From an uncultured Prevotellaceae bacterium (GTDB lineage Bacteria; Bacteroidota; Bacteroidia; Bacteroidales; Bacteroidaceae), in the NCBI GenBank assembly GCA_937900485.1, contig CALCEL010000044.1:1-14034 (forward strand): a stretch of DNA of 14,034 nucleotides, in the 5' to 3' direction. The notes beneath the pieces were generated by a model, which was given only the letters and a program-made list of their open reading frames with translations, was not told where the DNA came from and did no database searches. Of this stretch, positions 14,004 through 14,034 are shown piece by piece (the first letter of the stretch is position 1; every line of letters begins with the position of its first letter). The position numbers and the translations under genes are program-made.

Positions 14004-14034
14004 GATATGATAGAGAAGTGAAGAAAACCGCTGT

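Overview
The window looks like chromosome from a Bacteroidota bacterium, most likely a Prevotella-type member of the Bacteroidales. The evidence is the Bacteroides-type promoters (TTTG, about 20 nt, then TAnnTTTG), the general lack of Shine-Dalgarno sequences, an argF'-type transcarbamylase of the kind known from Bacteroides, a long (946 aa) leucyl-tRNA synthetase, and a YitT/HAM1/LeuS neighbourhood. No rRNA, tRNA, CRISPR array or transposase gene was seen.

Layout. Positions 1-559 hold no convincing gene. They contain a 27-bp repeat near the edge, then an AT-rich promoter and leader for a five-gene plus-strand operon (560-4849). That operon encodes a HisC/CobD-like PLP enzyme, a LicC-like cytidylyltransferase, a LicD-family phosphotransferase and two family-2 glycosyltransferases. 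The last three genes are joined by start/stop overlaps. A convergent minus-strand gene (4905-6845) encodes a membrane-anchored LtaS-type sulfatase-fold phosphotransferase. After a 410-bp gap comes the minus-strand block 12911 to 7256: argF' (N-succinylornithine carbamoyltransferase), leuS, and a single ORF joining a YitT membrane protein to a HAM1/RdgB-like domain. A strong hairpin terminator lies between leuS and the fusion gene. A divergent intergenic region with a textbook minus-strand promoter separates argF' from a small exported plus-strand protein (13247-13684). The last 350 bp carry a long hairpin terminator, alternating TTTGGT/ACCAAA repeats and the second, inverted copy of the 27-bp repeat.

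How the genes may work together. The first three plus-strand genes read as a compact pathway: make an amino-alcohol phosphate (by decarboxylation or transamination), activate it with CTP, and transfer it to a glycan. The two glycosyltransferases would help build the acceptor. No phosphonate gene (pepM/ppd) or choline kinase is present, so a phosphoethanolamine-like decoration made from a cellular phosphate ester is my preferred inference. The LtaS-like enzyme next door could add a second phospho-substituent at the cell surface. The main oddities are the YitT-HAM1 fusion with several altered HAM1 motifs and the 27-bp inverted pair at the two window ends.
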